Assembly (NCBI RefSeq): GCF_003850345.1
Contig: NZ_CP027707.1
Coordinates: 744,001-808,000 of the forward strand
Origin: Pseudomonas chlororaphis subsp. piscium
Lineage (GTDB): Bacteria; Pseudomonadota; Gammaproteobacteria; Pseudomonadales; Pseudomonadaceae
Direction of reading: 5' to 3'
Length of the DNA stretch: 64,000 bases
The notes below the pieces were generated by a model, which saw nothing but the letters and a program-made list of their open reading frames with translations, ran no database searches and was not told the DNA's origin. The position numbers were made by a program, and so were the translations under genes. Below, one piece after another: positions 47,536 to 55,752 of this stretch (its first letter is position 1; each line of letters begins with the position of its first letter).

Positions 47536-47570
47536 GAAAAAGACGAGAGACTCAATCGAATCCCTCGTCT
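47536..47570 (-). terminator. Terminator between the collagen-like gene and the TPS transporter
   Basis: On the minus strand AGACGAGGGA pairs with TCTCTCGTCT (one G-U pair) around a 10-base loop and is followed by five T. It suggests that the downstream TpsB gene has its own promoter or is reached by read-through. Confidence 0.75.
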
Positions 47571-47626
47571 CCAACCAAGCGTAGGCGCTGTAGGTAGGGC
47601 CGTCGAATCGGCCAGGTGCAAAACGC

Positions 47627-49303
47627 TTATCGGGTGCCGCCCAGGGCTCCGGTCAAGCCACCGAGCACACCGCCCAGCGCGCCGGTGGTGCCCGTGGTCC
47701 CGCTGCCGCTGGTGGTGCCACCGTTGACCAGGGTGCCGACCGTGGCGACGGTAGCGCCCAGGGTGTTGACGGTCTGGCCGACGGTACTCACCACAGGGTT
47801 GGGAGCGCTGGCCGTGATGGTGCTGCCTACCGTGCTGACGGCGCCGCCTACCTGGGTGAGCAGACCGGCGACGGGGCTGCCCACTGCGGTTGTGGCGCCT
47901 ACTTGTTGGGTCAGGCCGGTGACGGTAGTGGTGACCGGGTTCAACGCCGCGCCGACCGTGGCGCCGACGCCGGCCAGTGGCGCGGTGGCGCCGACATTGG
48001 CCACACCGGTACCGCCCAGGGCTCCACCCACCGAGGCCACTACGTTGCCGACCGAGGCACCACTTACGCCCGCGGCACTGACCAGGGTGTTGGTGTTGCC
48101 GGCATTCAAGCCGTTACCCAGGTTGACCACCGCGCCGCCGACGGTTTCCAGCAGGCCGGTGCCACCGATGGTTCCCCCACCGGTGCCTGGAGCGGTCGTG
48201 GTCGCCAGGCCCCCGGTATTGCCAAGGGTGGTGGCGACGTTGTTCAGGGTGCCGCCCAGGGTGCTGGTCAATGGGTTGCCATTACCGGTGGCGGTAACCT
48301 TGTCGCCCAGGCCATCGACTGTCGTCGCCACCTTGGCGATCAGGCCACTGACCGGGGCGCTCAGGCCTGTGGCGCTGGCCACCTTGGCGGTCAGGCCTTC
48401 GGTCAGGGTCACTACCGGGACCAGGGCATTGTTGCCCACACTGTTGGTCAGCGAGCCCAACGGACCGCTGCCGGTGATGGTGTTCAGGGTGTTGCCCAGC
48501 ATGGTGACCTTGTCGCCGACGCCATCGAGCACCGGGGCCACTTTGGTGACCACACCGCCGACCAGGGGAATGCTGCTGGTCGCGGTGCTCAATTTGCCGC
48601 TGAGGTCCGAGACGCCACCGCCGACATCGGTCACTACGTTGCCGACTATGGCTGTGGTCTTGGTCAAGGCCAGTGGATCGCTGCCCAGTTGGCCGAGGCC
48701 GTTGGTCAGGCCATCGCCCACGGTATCGACCACATTGCCGGTGGTATTCACTGCGCTCTGCAGTACACCGCCGACCACCGGAAGCGGGGTCAATGCGTTG
48801 CTGAGGTTACTGACGCCATCGCCGACACCGCTGATGGTGGTGCCAAGGTCCGACACCAGGGTCGAGCTGACCAACGGGGTGGTGGTGGGTGTCGTCGGGT
48901 CGGTCGGATTGGTTGGGTTGGTCGGATCGGTACCGCCACCTCCACCGGTACCGCCACCCGTGCCTCCGGTCCCGCCAGTGCCACCCGTCCCTGCGGTGCC
49001 ACCGCCGGTCCCACCTGTACCACCGCCGATTCCACCGGTCCCGCCTGTACCTGCGGTACCGCCACCCGTTCCGCCAGTACCGCCAGTGCCAGCAGTGCCA
49101 CCACCGGATCCGCCTGTACCACCCGAACCGTCGCCGGACCCGCCAGAGCCACCGGCACCGCTGTCGGTACCTGCCGCGCTGTCAGGCGAGGAGCTGCCGG
49201 AGCTGCTCTTGTGGCCGCCACCGCCGCTGCTGCAGCCGGTCAGGCCGAGGGCCAGGATCAGGGCCAGTGCTGTGCTTGTTTTCAACCAGACTTGAGTTTT
49301 CAT
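47627..49303 (-). CDS. Glycine-rich collagen-like surface lipoprotein
   Basis: A 558-aa predicted lipoprotein with a lipobox (LGLTGC, Cys24) and AAGGA 9-10 bases before the ATG. After a Ser-rich patch come about 80 residues built from GGTGG, GGSGG and GTAGTGG units (about 40-125), a DPTNPTNPTDPT linker, and a long C-terminal region (about 140-540) made of divergent repeats rich in Gly, Val, Thr and Leu (VGGVVxxV..., DGVGDKV...LG.TLN). Such genes are often named collagen triple-helix repeat proteins, but the GGT pattern is not strict Gly-X-Y. It has no TPS or haemagglutination domain. A terminator lies after it; the TPS transporter is next on the same strand. Confidence 0.75.
   Translation of the reverse strand: MKTQVWLKTSTALALILALGLTGCSSGGGGHKSSSGSSSPDSAAGTDSGAGGSGGSGDGSGGTGGSGGGTAGTGGTGGTGGGTAGTGGTGGIGGGTGGTGGGTAGTGGTGGTGGTGGGTGGGGGTDPTNPTNPTDPTTPTTTPLVSSTLVSDLGTTISGVGDGVSNLSNALTPLPVVGGVLQSAVNTTGNVVDTVGDGLTNGLGQLGSDPLALTKTTAIVGNVVTDVGGGVSDLSGKLSTATSSIPLVGGVVTKVAPVLDGVGDKVTMLGNTLNTITGSGPLGSLTNSVGNNALVPVVTLTEGLTAKVASATGLSAPVSGLIAKVATTVDGLGDKVTATGNGNPLTSTLGGTLNNVATTLGNTGGLATTTAPGTGGGTIGGTGLLETVGGAVVNLGNGLNAGNTNTLVSAAGVSGASVGNVVASVGGALGGTGVANVGATAPLAGVGATVGAALNPVTTTVTGLTQQVGATTAVGSPVAGLLTQVGGAVSTVGSTITASAPNPVVSTVGQTVNTLGATVATVGTLVNGGTTSGSGTTGTTGALGGVLGGLTGALGGTR
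48941..49165 (-). repeat. Short tandem repeats encoding GGTGG/GGTAGTGG
   Basis: The glycine-rich part of the collagen-like lipoprotein gene consists of imperfect copies of 9- to 12-base units reading (on the plus strand) as ACCGCCxGTxCCACC-like blocks. Such tracts can change copy number by slippage, so length variation between strains is expected. Confidence 0.7.
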
Positions 49304-49677
49304 GAGTGAGATTCCTTGCACCTGTTACAACGTTTTGTTGTTTTCGATAACTCCCCAGTTCTGTTGCTGGAGATGTTTTCGTCCGTTGTCGCTATCAAAG
49401 GTCCAAGTACTTTTTTTCACCATTCTCAACTTGGTATTAACAACTTATATATCGGCTGTTTTTGCTCCTGCGGAGGGACTAATGCCAAAGGTGTGGTGGG
49501 CGGAAATGTTTTTAGTAAGTCCTTACTAATCAGTGTTTTGTGTTTTTCATTTTCGAGGTCTCAGGGTGCCTTGACGAAAGTTATATATATACAATTAATT
49601 GTCTGGCGGCCCCGCCACGGATTTGGCGTCAACTTGGCTTATAATCCGTAGCCTGGCTTTTTCTATGGAGAAACTTT
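49304..49677. promoter_or_regulatory. AT-rich divergent upstream region of the collagen-like gene and YdcZ gene
   Basis: 374 bases without a gene, clearly more AT-rich than the surrounding sequence. It contains the palindrome TTAGTAAGTCCTTACTAA (49512-49529), the palindrome ACAATTAATTGT (49591-49602), a TTGACG (49571-49576) followed by an ATATATAT tract, and a TATAAT (49640-49645) shortly before the YdcZ-type gene. This composition is typical of sites bound by MvaT/H-NS-type silencers. Exact promoters cannot be fixed by eye. Confidence 0.55.
49512..49529. promoter_or_regulatory. Perfect 8-2-8 palindrome, likely operator
   Basis: TTAGTAAG-TC-CTTACTAA, a perfect inverted repeat about 210 bases upstream of the collagen-like lipoprotein start and 150 bases upstream of the YdcZ-type gene. 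Its size suits a dimeric helix-turn-helix regulator. Confidence 0.55.
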
Positions 49678-50127
49678 ATGCCTGCCCCTGTCTGGTGGCT
49701 GCTTTGCCTGCCGGTTATTGCCGGTGCTTTCCTTCCCCTGCAAGCGGGAATCAACGGCCAATTGGCCAAGCAGGTTTCCAGCGTGCTGGCGGCGGCGCTG
49801 ATCTCGTTTTTTGTCGGTACTGTGGCCTTGCTGATCCTGGCCATGGCCCAGCGCGAAGTGCCCGGCCTGACGGCCTTGAAGAGCCTGACCTGGTGGCACT
49901 GGTGCGGCGGTCTGCTGGGGGCGTTTTTCATTGCCACCGCGGCCTTCGCCGGCCCGCGGATCGGCGCCATGCTGTTCATGGCCCTGGTGCTGGCCGGGCA
50001 GTTGGGCATGGCCCTGGCGCTGGACCATTTCGGCTGGGCGGGTTTTCGCGAGGCGCCCATCAGCCTCGGCAAAATTGCCGGGCTGGTGCTGATCCTGGCA
50101 GGGGTGTTCCTGATTCGTCGCGGTTGA
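49678..50127 (+). CDS. YdcZ/DUF606-family membrane protein (DMT superfamily)
   Basis: A 149-aa integral membrane protein with about five hydrophobic helices, of the DUF606/YdcZ family, which are half-size relatives of drug/metabolite transporters. Conserved N-terminal segment: PVIAGAFLPLQAGINGQLAK; it ends GLVLILAGVFLIRRG. Shine-Dalgarno GGAG lies 8 bases before the ATG. The substrate is unknown. It is divergent from the collagen-like lipoprotein gene and convergent with the MaoC gene, 7 bases apart. Confidence 0.88.
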   Translation: MPAPVWWLLCLPVIAGAFLPLQAGINGQLAKQVSSVLAAALISFFVGTVALLILAMAQREVPGLTALKSLTWWHWCGGLLGAFFIATAAFAGPRIGAMLFMALVLAGQLGMALALDHFGWAGFREAPISLGKIAGLVLILAGVFLIRRG

Positions 50128-50134
50128 GGCAGGC

Positions 50135-50989
50135 TCAGGCCAGTGGTTGCCAATGCCCGCTCATATGCTCCAGGTCGCCCGCGCCGGTCAGGCGCAGGTC
50201 ACCGCTCGAACCCGCGGCGCTTGCCAGCAGACACACCTCGCTGGGCAGGCGCACCGGCTTTCTGAAGTCCACGGCGATCTCGATATTGGCCGCCGGCAAA
50301 TGCTCGCTCAACGCCGCCAGGGTCCGCGCCTTGTTCCACAGGCCGTGGGCGATGGCCTGGGGGAAGCCGAACATTCGGGCGCTCACCGCGCTCAGGTGAA
50401 TCGGGTTGTAGTCGCCGGACACCCGGGCGTAACGCCGGCCGATATCGGCGGGGGCTTGCCAGCGCGTCAGCTCGCTGAGGCTGGCCTCGTCCTGGGGCTC
50501 TTCGGCAGGAGCCTCGCCCGACAGTTTCACACCCCGACAGAGCATCCGGCTTTGTGCTTCCCACAGAGGCCCGAGAGCGTCCTCGACGCTGGTCAACAGA
50601 TCGAACACCGCGCCTTTGGCATGGGGCTGCAAGTTGTCCACACGCACCCCGACCCTCAGGTCGCCGACCCCGCCCATGGGCCGCAGGATGCGAATGCGGT
50701 TGGCCAGATGGATCAGCCCCAGCAGCGGAAAGGGGAAGTCCTTGGCGGTCAGTAACTGCATCTGCAGGGCGAATGCCAGCACATGGGGGTAGGTCGGCGG
50801 CAGCAGGCCGTTCTCGGCAAAACCGCAGACCTGGCGATAGGCCGCAAGCTTCGCCGGTTGCACGCTCACCTGGCGGCGCAGGCCATATTCAGGCAGCTCG
50901 GTGCCGGTGATTTTGCGGCGGGTCGCGGCCTTCCAGTACAGCTCGGGCAGGTTCGGCGGGGTATCCAGCTCATTCCATTGCAGGCTCAT
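50135..50989 (-). CDS. MaoC-like acyl dehydratase
   Basis: A 284-aa hot-dog-fold protein of the MaoC dehydratase family, expected to hydrate or dehydrate enoyl/3-hydroxyacyl thioesters. The hydratase motif is visible near residues 190-205 (ARVSGDYNPIHLSAVSARMFGF, with the catalytic Asp and His), followed by AIAHGLWNKARTL. It begins 2 bases after the upstream reductase gene ends, so the two form an operon that stands divergent from a thiolase gene. Confidence 0.85.
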   Translation of the reverse strand: MSLQWNELDTPPNLPELYWKAATRRKITGTELPEYGLRRQVSVQPAKLAAYRQVCGFAENGLLPPTYPHVLAFALQMQLLTAKDFPFPLLGLIHLANRIRILRPMGGVGDLRVGVRVDNLQPHAKGAVFDLLTSVEDALGPLWEAQSRMLCRGVKLSGEAPAEEPQDEASLSELTRWQAPADIGRRYARVSGDYNPIHLSAVSARMFGFPQAIAHGLWNKARTLAALSEHLPAANIEIAVDFRKPVRLPSEVCLLASAAGSSGDLRLTGAGDLEHMSGHWQPLA

Positions 50990-50991
50990 GT

Positions 50992-52344
50992 TCAGGCTCC
51001 CAATACGCTTTGCCCACAGACTCGCAGCGCTTGTCCGGTGACCGCGCCGCTGCCCGGCTGGCCGAGCCAGGCCACGGCTTCGGCGACATCCTGCGGCAGG
51101 CCGCCTTGCCCCAGCGAACTCATGCGCCGCCCGGCCTCGCGCAGGGCGAACGGAATGTGCGCGGTCATCTGGGTTTCGATAAAGCCCGGGGCCACGGCGT
51201 TGATGCTGATGCCGCGCTCCTGCAGCAGCGGAGCCCAGGACTGGGCCAGGCCGATCAGCCCGGCCTTGCTCGCCGCATAGTTGGTCTGCCCACGATTGCC
51301 GGCGATGCCGCTGATGGACGCCAGCAGGATCACCCGGCCGTTGTCGTGCAGGGTGCCGTTGTCCAGCAGTGCCTTGGTCAGCACCTGCGGGGCGTTGAGG
51401 TTGACCGCCAGCACCGCGTCCCAGAATTCCGGGGTCATGTTGGCCAGGGTCTTGTCGCGGGTGATCCCGGCGTTGTGCACCAGGATATCGATGCCGTCCG
51501 GCAACTGTTCCACCAGCCGGGTCGCGGCGTCTTCGGCGCAGATATCCAGGGTGATCGCGTGGCCGCCCAGGCGCGCGGCCAGGGCTTCGAGGTCGGTCTT
51601 GGCGGCGGGCACGTCCAGCAGCACCACCTGGGCGCCATCCCGGGCCAGGGTCTCGGCGATCGAGGCGCCGATGCCGCGCGCCGCGCCGGTGACCAGGGCC
51701 CGCGCGCCGGCCAGGGGCCGGGTCCAGTCCTGGACCTGGGTGGCGCAGGGGTTCAGGCGGATCGCCTGGCCTGAGATGTAAGCGCTTTTCGGCGAGAGGA
51801 AGAAGCGCAGCGCGCCTTCCAGCTGGCTTTCGGCACCGTCACCGACGTACAGCAATTGCAGGGTGGCGCCGCCGCGCAGCTCCTTGGCCAGCGACCGGCT
51901 GAAGCCCTCCAGGGCGCGCTGGGCGCTGGCGGCGAACGGATCGCCGAGGGTTTCCGGGGCGCGGCCGAGAATCACCAGGTGCGCGCTGGGTTCGAGGTTC
52001 TTCATCAACGGCTGGAAAAATTCGCGCAATTGCTTGAGCTGGTCGGTCTGGAGGATGTCGCTGGCGTCGAACACCACGGCCTTGAGCCTGGGGCCGTGGC
52101 CGGGAATCCAGGCCGTGGCGAGGGTCGGATCGGTGCCGTAGCTGTAGATGCTCTCGGTCAGCCGCGAGGCGATGGCGCCGACCTGCTGGGTCAGCGGGCC
52201 GCCGCCGATCAGCAGCGCCCCCTCGACCGGGCGCATGCGGCCGGCCTGCCAGCGCTCCAGACGTACCGGCGACGGCAGGCCAAGGGCCCCGACCAGGCGG
52301 TGGCCGATGGACGAGTTGGCGAAGTCGATGTAACGATCTGACAT
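50992..52344 (-). CDS. 3-oxoacyl-ACP reductase, long FabG4-like form
   Basis: A 450-aa short-chain dehydrogenase with an extra N-terminal, nucleotide-fold-like region of about 205 residues in front of the FabG domain, as in the high-molecular-weight FabG4 type. The SDR domain shows ALVTGAARGIGASIAETLAR (cofactor loop), LVHNAGITRDKTLANM (NAG motif), the catalytic SISGIAGNRGQTNYAASKAG (Ser, Tyr, Lys) and the C-terminal VAPGFIETQMT. With MaoC downstream and the divergent thiolase it covers three of the four steps of a reverse beta-oxidation or fatty-acid-type cycle. Confidence 0.9.
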   Translation of the reverse strand: MSDRYIDFANSSIGHRLVGALGLPSPVRLERWQAGRMRPVEGALLIGGGPLTQQVGAIASRLTESIYSYGTDPTLATAWIPGHGPRLKAVVFDASDILQTDQLKQLREFFQPLMKNLEPSAHLVILGRAPETLGDPFAASAQRALEGFSRSLAKELRGGATLQLLYVGDGAESQLEGALRFFLSPKSAYISGQAIRLNPCATQVQDWTRPLAGARALVTGAARGIGASIAETLARDGAQVVLLDVPAAKTDLEALAARLGGHAITLDICAEDAATRLVEQLPDGIDILVHNAGITRDKTLANMTPEFWDAVLAVNLNAPQVLTKALLDNGTLHDNGRVILLASISGIAGNRGQTNYAASKAGLIGLAQSWAPLLQERGISINAVAPGFIETQMTAHIPFALREAGRRMSSLGQGGLPQDVAEAVAWLGQPGSGAVTGQALRVCGQSVLGA

Positions 52345-52415
52345 GGAACACTCTCCAGGAACTGGGGTTCAAAGTGTGGACCACGAAGGGTCTTAGGTCG
52401 TTCGATCCTTGAGAT

Positions 52416-52437
52416 ACAACCTACGCTTGTCGGTTGT
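52416..52437. promoter_or_regulatory. Inverted repeat in the reductase/thiolase divergent promoter region
   Basis: ACAACC-N10-GGTTGT in the 119-base region between the divergent reductase and thiolase genes. It is a candidate operator for a regulator of both directions; the regulator is not known. Confidence 0.35.
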
Positions 52438-52463
52438 GCCATTCACAGAATAGGGAGCTTTCC

Positions 52464-53741
52464 ATGACTCAGCTGCGTCGTGTTGCGATTATCGGCGGCA
52501 ACCGCATCCCCTTTGCCCGTTCCAATGGTCCTTACGCCACCGCGAGCAACCAGGCCATGCTGACCGCGGCCCTGGAAGGCCTGATCGAACGCTACAACCT
52601 GCACGGCCTGCGCATGGGCGAGGTGGCCGCTGGCGCGGTGCTCAAGCATTCCCGGGATTTCAACCTGACCCGCGAATGCGTGCTCGGCTCGCGGCTGTCG
52701 CCGACCACCCCGGCCTACGATATCCAGCAAGCCTGTGGCACCGGCCTGGAAGCGGCGTTGCTGGTGGCCAACAAGATCGCCCTGGGGCAGATCGACTGCG
52801 GCATCGCCGGTGGCGTCGATACCACCTCGGACGCGCCGATCGGGGTCAACGAAGGGCTGCGCAAGATCCTGCTGCAGGCCAACCGCGGCAAGACCCTGGG
52901 CGACAAACTCAAGACCTTCCTGCAACTGCGCCCCCAGCACCTCAAGCCGGAACTGCCGCGCAATGGCGAACCGCGTACCGGCTTGTCCATGGGCCAGCAC
53001 TGCGAGCTGATGGCGCAGACCTGGAACATTCCCCGCGACGAGCAGGATCAACTGGCGCTGGAAAGCCATCAGAAAATGGCCGCTGCCTATGCCGAGGGTT
53101 GGCACGACGACCTGATGACCCCCTTCCTCGGCCTGACTCGCGACAACAATCTGCGCCCGGACCTGACCCTGGAAAAGCTGGCGTCATTGCAGCCAGTGTT
53201 CGAGCGCAGCGACAAGGGCACCCTGACCGCGGGCAACTCCACGCCGTTGACCGATGGTGCGTCCCTGGTGCTGCTGGGCAGCGAGGAATGGGCGAAGGAA
53301 CGTGGCTTGCCGATCCTCGCCTACCTGCGCGACGGCGAAGCGGCGGCGGTGGATTTCGTCCGCGGCGCGGAGGGGCTGCTGATGGCTCCGGTCTACGCGG
53401 TGCCGCGTTTGCTGGCCCGCAACGGCCTGACGCTGCAGGACTTTGACTACTACGAAATCCATGAAGCCTTCGCCGCGCAGGTGCTGTGCACGCTCAAGGC
53501 CTGGGAGGATGGGGACTACTGCAAGAGCCGCCTGGGGCTGGACGCGCCCTTGGGCTCCATCGACCGCGGCCGGCTGAATGTCAAAGGCAGTTCGCTGGCG
53601 GCCGGGCATCCGTTCGCCGCCACCGGCGGGCGTATTGTCGCCAACCTGGCGAAGCTGCTGGAGGTGGCAGGGAAGGGGCGTGGCCTGATTTCGATCTGCG
53701 CCGCCGGTGGCCAGGGCGTGACGGCGATTATCGAGCGCTGA
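52464..53741 (+). CDS. Acetyl-CoA C-acetyltransferase (FadI-like thiolase)
   Basis: A 425-aa thiolase. The acyl-cysteine is in IQQACGTGLEAALL, the HEAFAAQ motif supplies the active-site His (YEIHEAFAAQVLCTL), and the C-terminal ISICAAGGQGVTAIIE carries the second Cys. The start at 52464 follows TAGGGAG; a start at 52434 would add ten residues. It is closest to the FadI/YfcY type. Position opposite a FabG-MaoC pair suggests it makes or cleaves 3-oxoacyl-CoA in the same pathway, as in PAO1 PA4785/PA4786 if I recall the order correctly. Confidence 0.9.
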   Translation: MTQLRRVAIIGGNRIPFARSNGPYATASNQAMLTAALEGLIERYNLHGLRMGEVAAGAVLKHSRDFNLTRECVLGSRLSPTTPAYDIQQACGTGLEAALLVANKIALGQIDCGIAGGVDTTSDAPIGVNEGLRKILLQANRGKTLGDKLKTFLQLRPQHLKPELPRNGEPRTGLSMGQHCELMAQTWNIPRDEQDQLALESHQKMAAAYAEGWHDDLMTPFLGLTRDNNLRPDLTLEKLASLQPVFERSDKGTLTAGNSTPLTDGASLVLLGSEEWAKERGLPILAYLRDGEAAAVDFVRGAEGLLMAPVYAVPRLLARNGLTLQDFDYYEIHEAFAAQVLCTLKAWEDGDYCKSRLGLDAPLGSIDRGRLNVKGSSLAAGHPFAATGGRIVANLAKLLEVAGKGRGLISICAAGGQGVTAIIER

Positions 53742-53767
53742 GGGCCCAGGCGTTGTGCTGGTGACAG

Positions 53768-53792
53768 GCTCGCTCCTCCAGGAGGAGCGAGC
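53768..53792. terminator. Perfect 12-bp hairpin with one-base loop, REP-like
   Basis: GCTCGCTCCTCC-A-GGAGGAGCGAGC, lying between the convergent thiolase and chemoreceptor genes. Its arms contain the REP core GGAGCGAGC, so it may be a collapsed REP pair. It probably acts as a bidirectional block to transcription or RNA decay; there is no T run. Confidence 0.6.
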
Positions 53793-53805
53793 ACTGCAGC
53801 GCTCG

Positions 53806-55752
53806 TCAGGTCCTGAAGCGCCGTACCAGGCTGTCCAGTTCGTTGGACAGACCCACCAGACTCTGCGAATCCAGGCGCGCCGAGTTCGCCAGTTCCGCCA
53901 CCAACTGCGCATCGCCATGGATCTGGCTGATGTGCCGGTTGATGTCCTCGGCCACCTGATGCTGCTCTTCGGCGGCGGTGGCGATCTGGGTGTTCATGTC
54001 GCGGATCACGTCCACCGATTCGCGGATCTGACCGAAGCTTTCGCGCGCCAGGCCGATGCGGTTCACCGACTCCTGGGAAACTTCCAGGCTGGCATGCATC
54101 TGCTGGGTCACCGCGCTGGTGCGCTTGGCCAGGTTGCCCAGCAGGCTGTCGATCTCGGCCGTGGAGTCGGCGGTGCGCTTGGCCAGGGCGCGGACCTCAT
54201 CGGCGACCACCGCGAAACCACGACCCTGCTCACCGGCGCGGGCTGCTTCGATGGCGGCGTTGAGGGCCAGCAGGTTGGTCTGCTCGGCGATCGAGCGGAT
54301 GGTGCCGAGAATCGACTGGATGTCGTTGCTGTCGCGTTCCAGTTGTTGCATCGATTGCGCCGACTGTTCGATTTCCTGGCTCAACTGGTCGACGCTGTGC
54401 ACCGCGGCATCGATCTGTTGCTGGCCTTCGCGGGCCTGGCGCTGGCCACTGTCGGCCGACTCGGCGGCCTGGCTGCAGGAACGAGCGACTTCGTTGGCGG
54501 TGGCGACCATCTCGTGGAAGGCGGTCGAGACCATGTCCACCGCTTCGCGCTGGCGGCCGGCGGCTTCGGCCATGTCGCTGGAGACCTGGGTCGAGCTGTG
54601 GGAGGTGGCGAGGATGCTGTGCGCCGCCTGGCCGATGCTCTGGATCAGGTTGCGGATGGCGGCCAGGAACTGGTTGAACCAGCTGGCCAGTTGCGCGGTT
54701 TCGTCGCGGCCGCGGATGTCCAGGTTGCGGGTCAGGTCGCCTTCGCCCTGGGCGATGTCTTCCAGGCCGCTGGCCACGCTGCGGATCGGCCGCACGATCA
54801 GGCTGGCGAAACTGGCGCCGACCACCGCGAAGACCAGCGCCAGGACCCCGGCGATGATCGCCACCAGCCAGGTCAGCTGGGTCGCCGAACTCATCACTTC
54901 GCTCTGCTTGATCAGGCCGATGAAGGTCCAGCCCAGTTGCTCCGATGGCCAGACGTTGGCCATGTAGCGCTCGCCGTTGAGTTCGACTTCCACCAGGCCC
55001 TTGCCGGCCTTGGCCAATTGCGCGTAACCCTCGCCCAGGCTGCCCAGGGCCTTGAAGTTGTGCTCCGGCTGTTTCGGGTCCACCAGCACCGTGCCGCTGT
55101 TTTCCAGCAGCATCAGGTAGCCGGTTTCCCCGAGCTTGATCTGTTTGACGATTTCGGTGAGCTGCTTGAGGGTCACGTCGATGCTGACCACGCCGCCCGG
55201 GTTGCCCAGTTTGTTGGCGATGGTGCGCACGGTGCTGACATAGGTCGCGTCATCCGTGGCCCAGTAGTAGGCCGCGGTGCGGATCGGCTTGCCCGGGTTG
55301 GCCATGGCGGTCTTGTACCAGGGGCGCTGGCGCGGGTCGTAGTTGTTCAGCTTGGGGTCGTCCGGCCAGGACACGTAGCCGCCGGCATCGGTGCCGACGA
55401 TCGCATAGGCGTAGGCCGGGTGGCTGCTGCCCAGGCGCTCGAGCAGGGCAAACACCTGCTTGTCCATGTCGCCCTGGGGAATCTGCTCGGCGTTGGCGCT
55501 GCTGTAGTTCTTCAGGCTGTCGTCGGTATTGGCGATCAACGGCTGGGAGGCCAGGTAGTCGACGTTCTGGCTGATACTGTCGAAGAAAATCTGCATGGCA
55601 TTGCTGACCTGACGGATCTCGCGACCGCTGCTATCGACGAAATCATCCTTGGCATCGCTGCGCAGATTGAGAACCACAAGGGTGGCGACCAGCACCACTG
55701 GCAAGCAGGCGATGATTGCAAACGCCCAGGTCAGTTTCTGTTTGATGTTCAT
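53806..55752 (-). CDS. Methyl-accepting chemotaxis protein with dCache sensor domain
   Basis: A 648-aa chemoreceptor: transmembrane helix (about 8-30), periplasmic dCache_1 domain (about 35-275), second helix (about 285-305), HAMP, and a signalling domain with the tip [27 protein letters not shown] followed by EVRALAKRT. The distal pocket has Y138-D-P-R-Q-R143-P-W145-Y146, the spacing of the amino-acid-binding dCache motif, but the aspartate expected about 17 residues later is replaced (AYYWATDD). Ligand therefore uncertain. The start at 55752 has GGAG upstream. A FliA-type promoter is visible about 170 bases upstream. Confidence 0.88.
   Translation of the reverse strand: MNIKQKLTWAFAIIACLPVVLVATLVVLNLRSDAKDDFVDSSGREIRQVSNAMQIFFDSISQNVDYLASQPLIANTDDSLKNYSSANAEQIPQGDMDKQVFALLERLGSSHPAYAYAIVGTDAGGYVSWPDDPKLNNYDPRQRPWYKTAMANPGKPIRTAAYYWATDDATYVSTVRTIANKLGNPGGVVSIDVTLKQLTEIVKQIKLGETGYLMLLENSGTVLVDPKQPEHNFKALGSLGEGYAQLAKAGKGLVEVELNGERYMANVWPSEQLGWTFIGLIKQSEVMSSATQLTWLVAIIAGVLALVFAVVGASFASLIVRPIRSVASGLEDIAQGEGDLTRNLDIRGRDETAQLASWFNQFLAAIRNLIQSIGQAAHSILATSHSSTQVSSDMAEAAGRQREAVDMVSTAFHEMVATANEVARSCSQAAESADSGQRQAREGQQQIDAAVHSVDQLSQEIEQSAQSMQQLERDSNDIQSILGTIRSIAEQTNLLALNAAIEAARAGEQGRGFAVVADEVRALAKRTADSTAEIDSLLGNLAKRTSAVTQQMHASLEVSQESVNRIGLARESFGQIRESVDVIRDMNTQIATAAEEQHQVAEDINRHISQIHGDAQLVAELANSARLDSQSLVGLSNELDSLVRRFRT

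Noticed and set aside
48941..49165. Possible CRISPR array in the short repeats
   Set aside because: The units are coding, 9-12 bases long, without unique spacers. No CRISPR array or cas gene is present in the window.
47616..49295. A Pro/Thr/Val-rich open frame on the plus strand
   Set aside because: It is the complement of the Gly-rich lipoprotein gene. The repeats read as proline-rich in this direction, and it lacks a ribosome-binding site and signal peptide.
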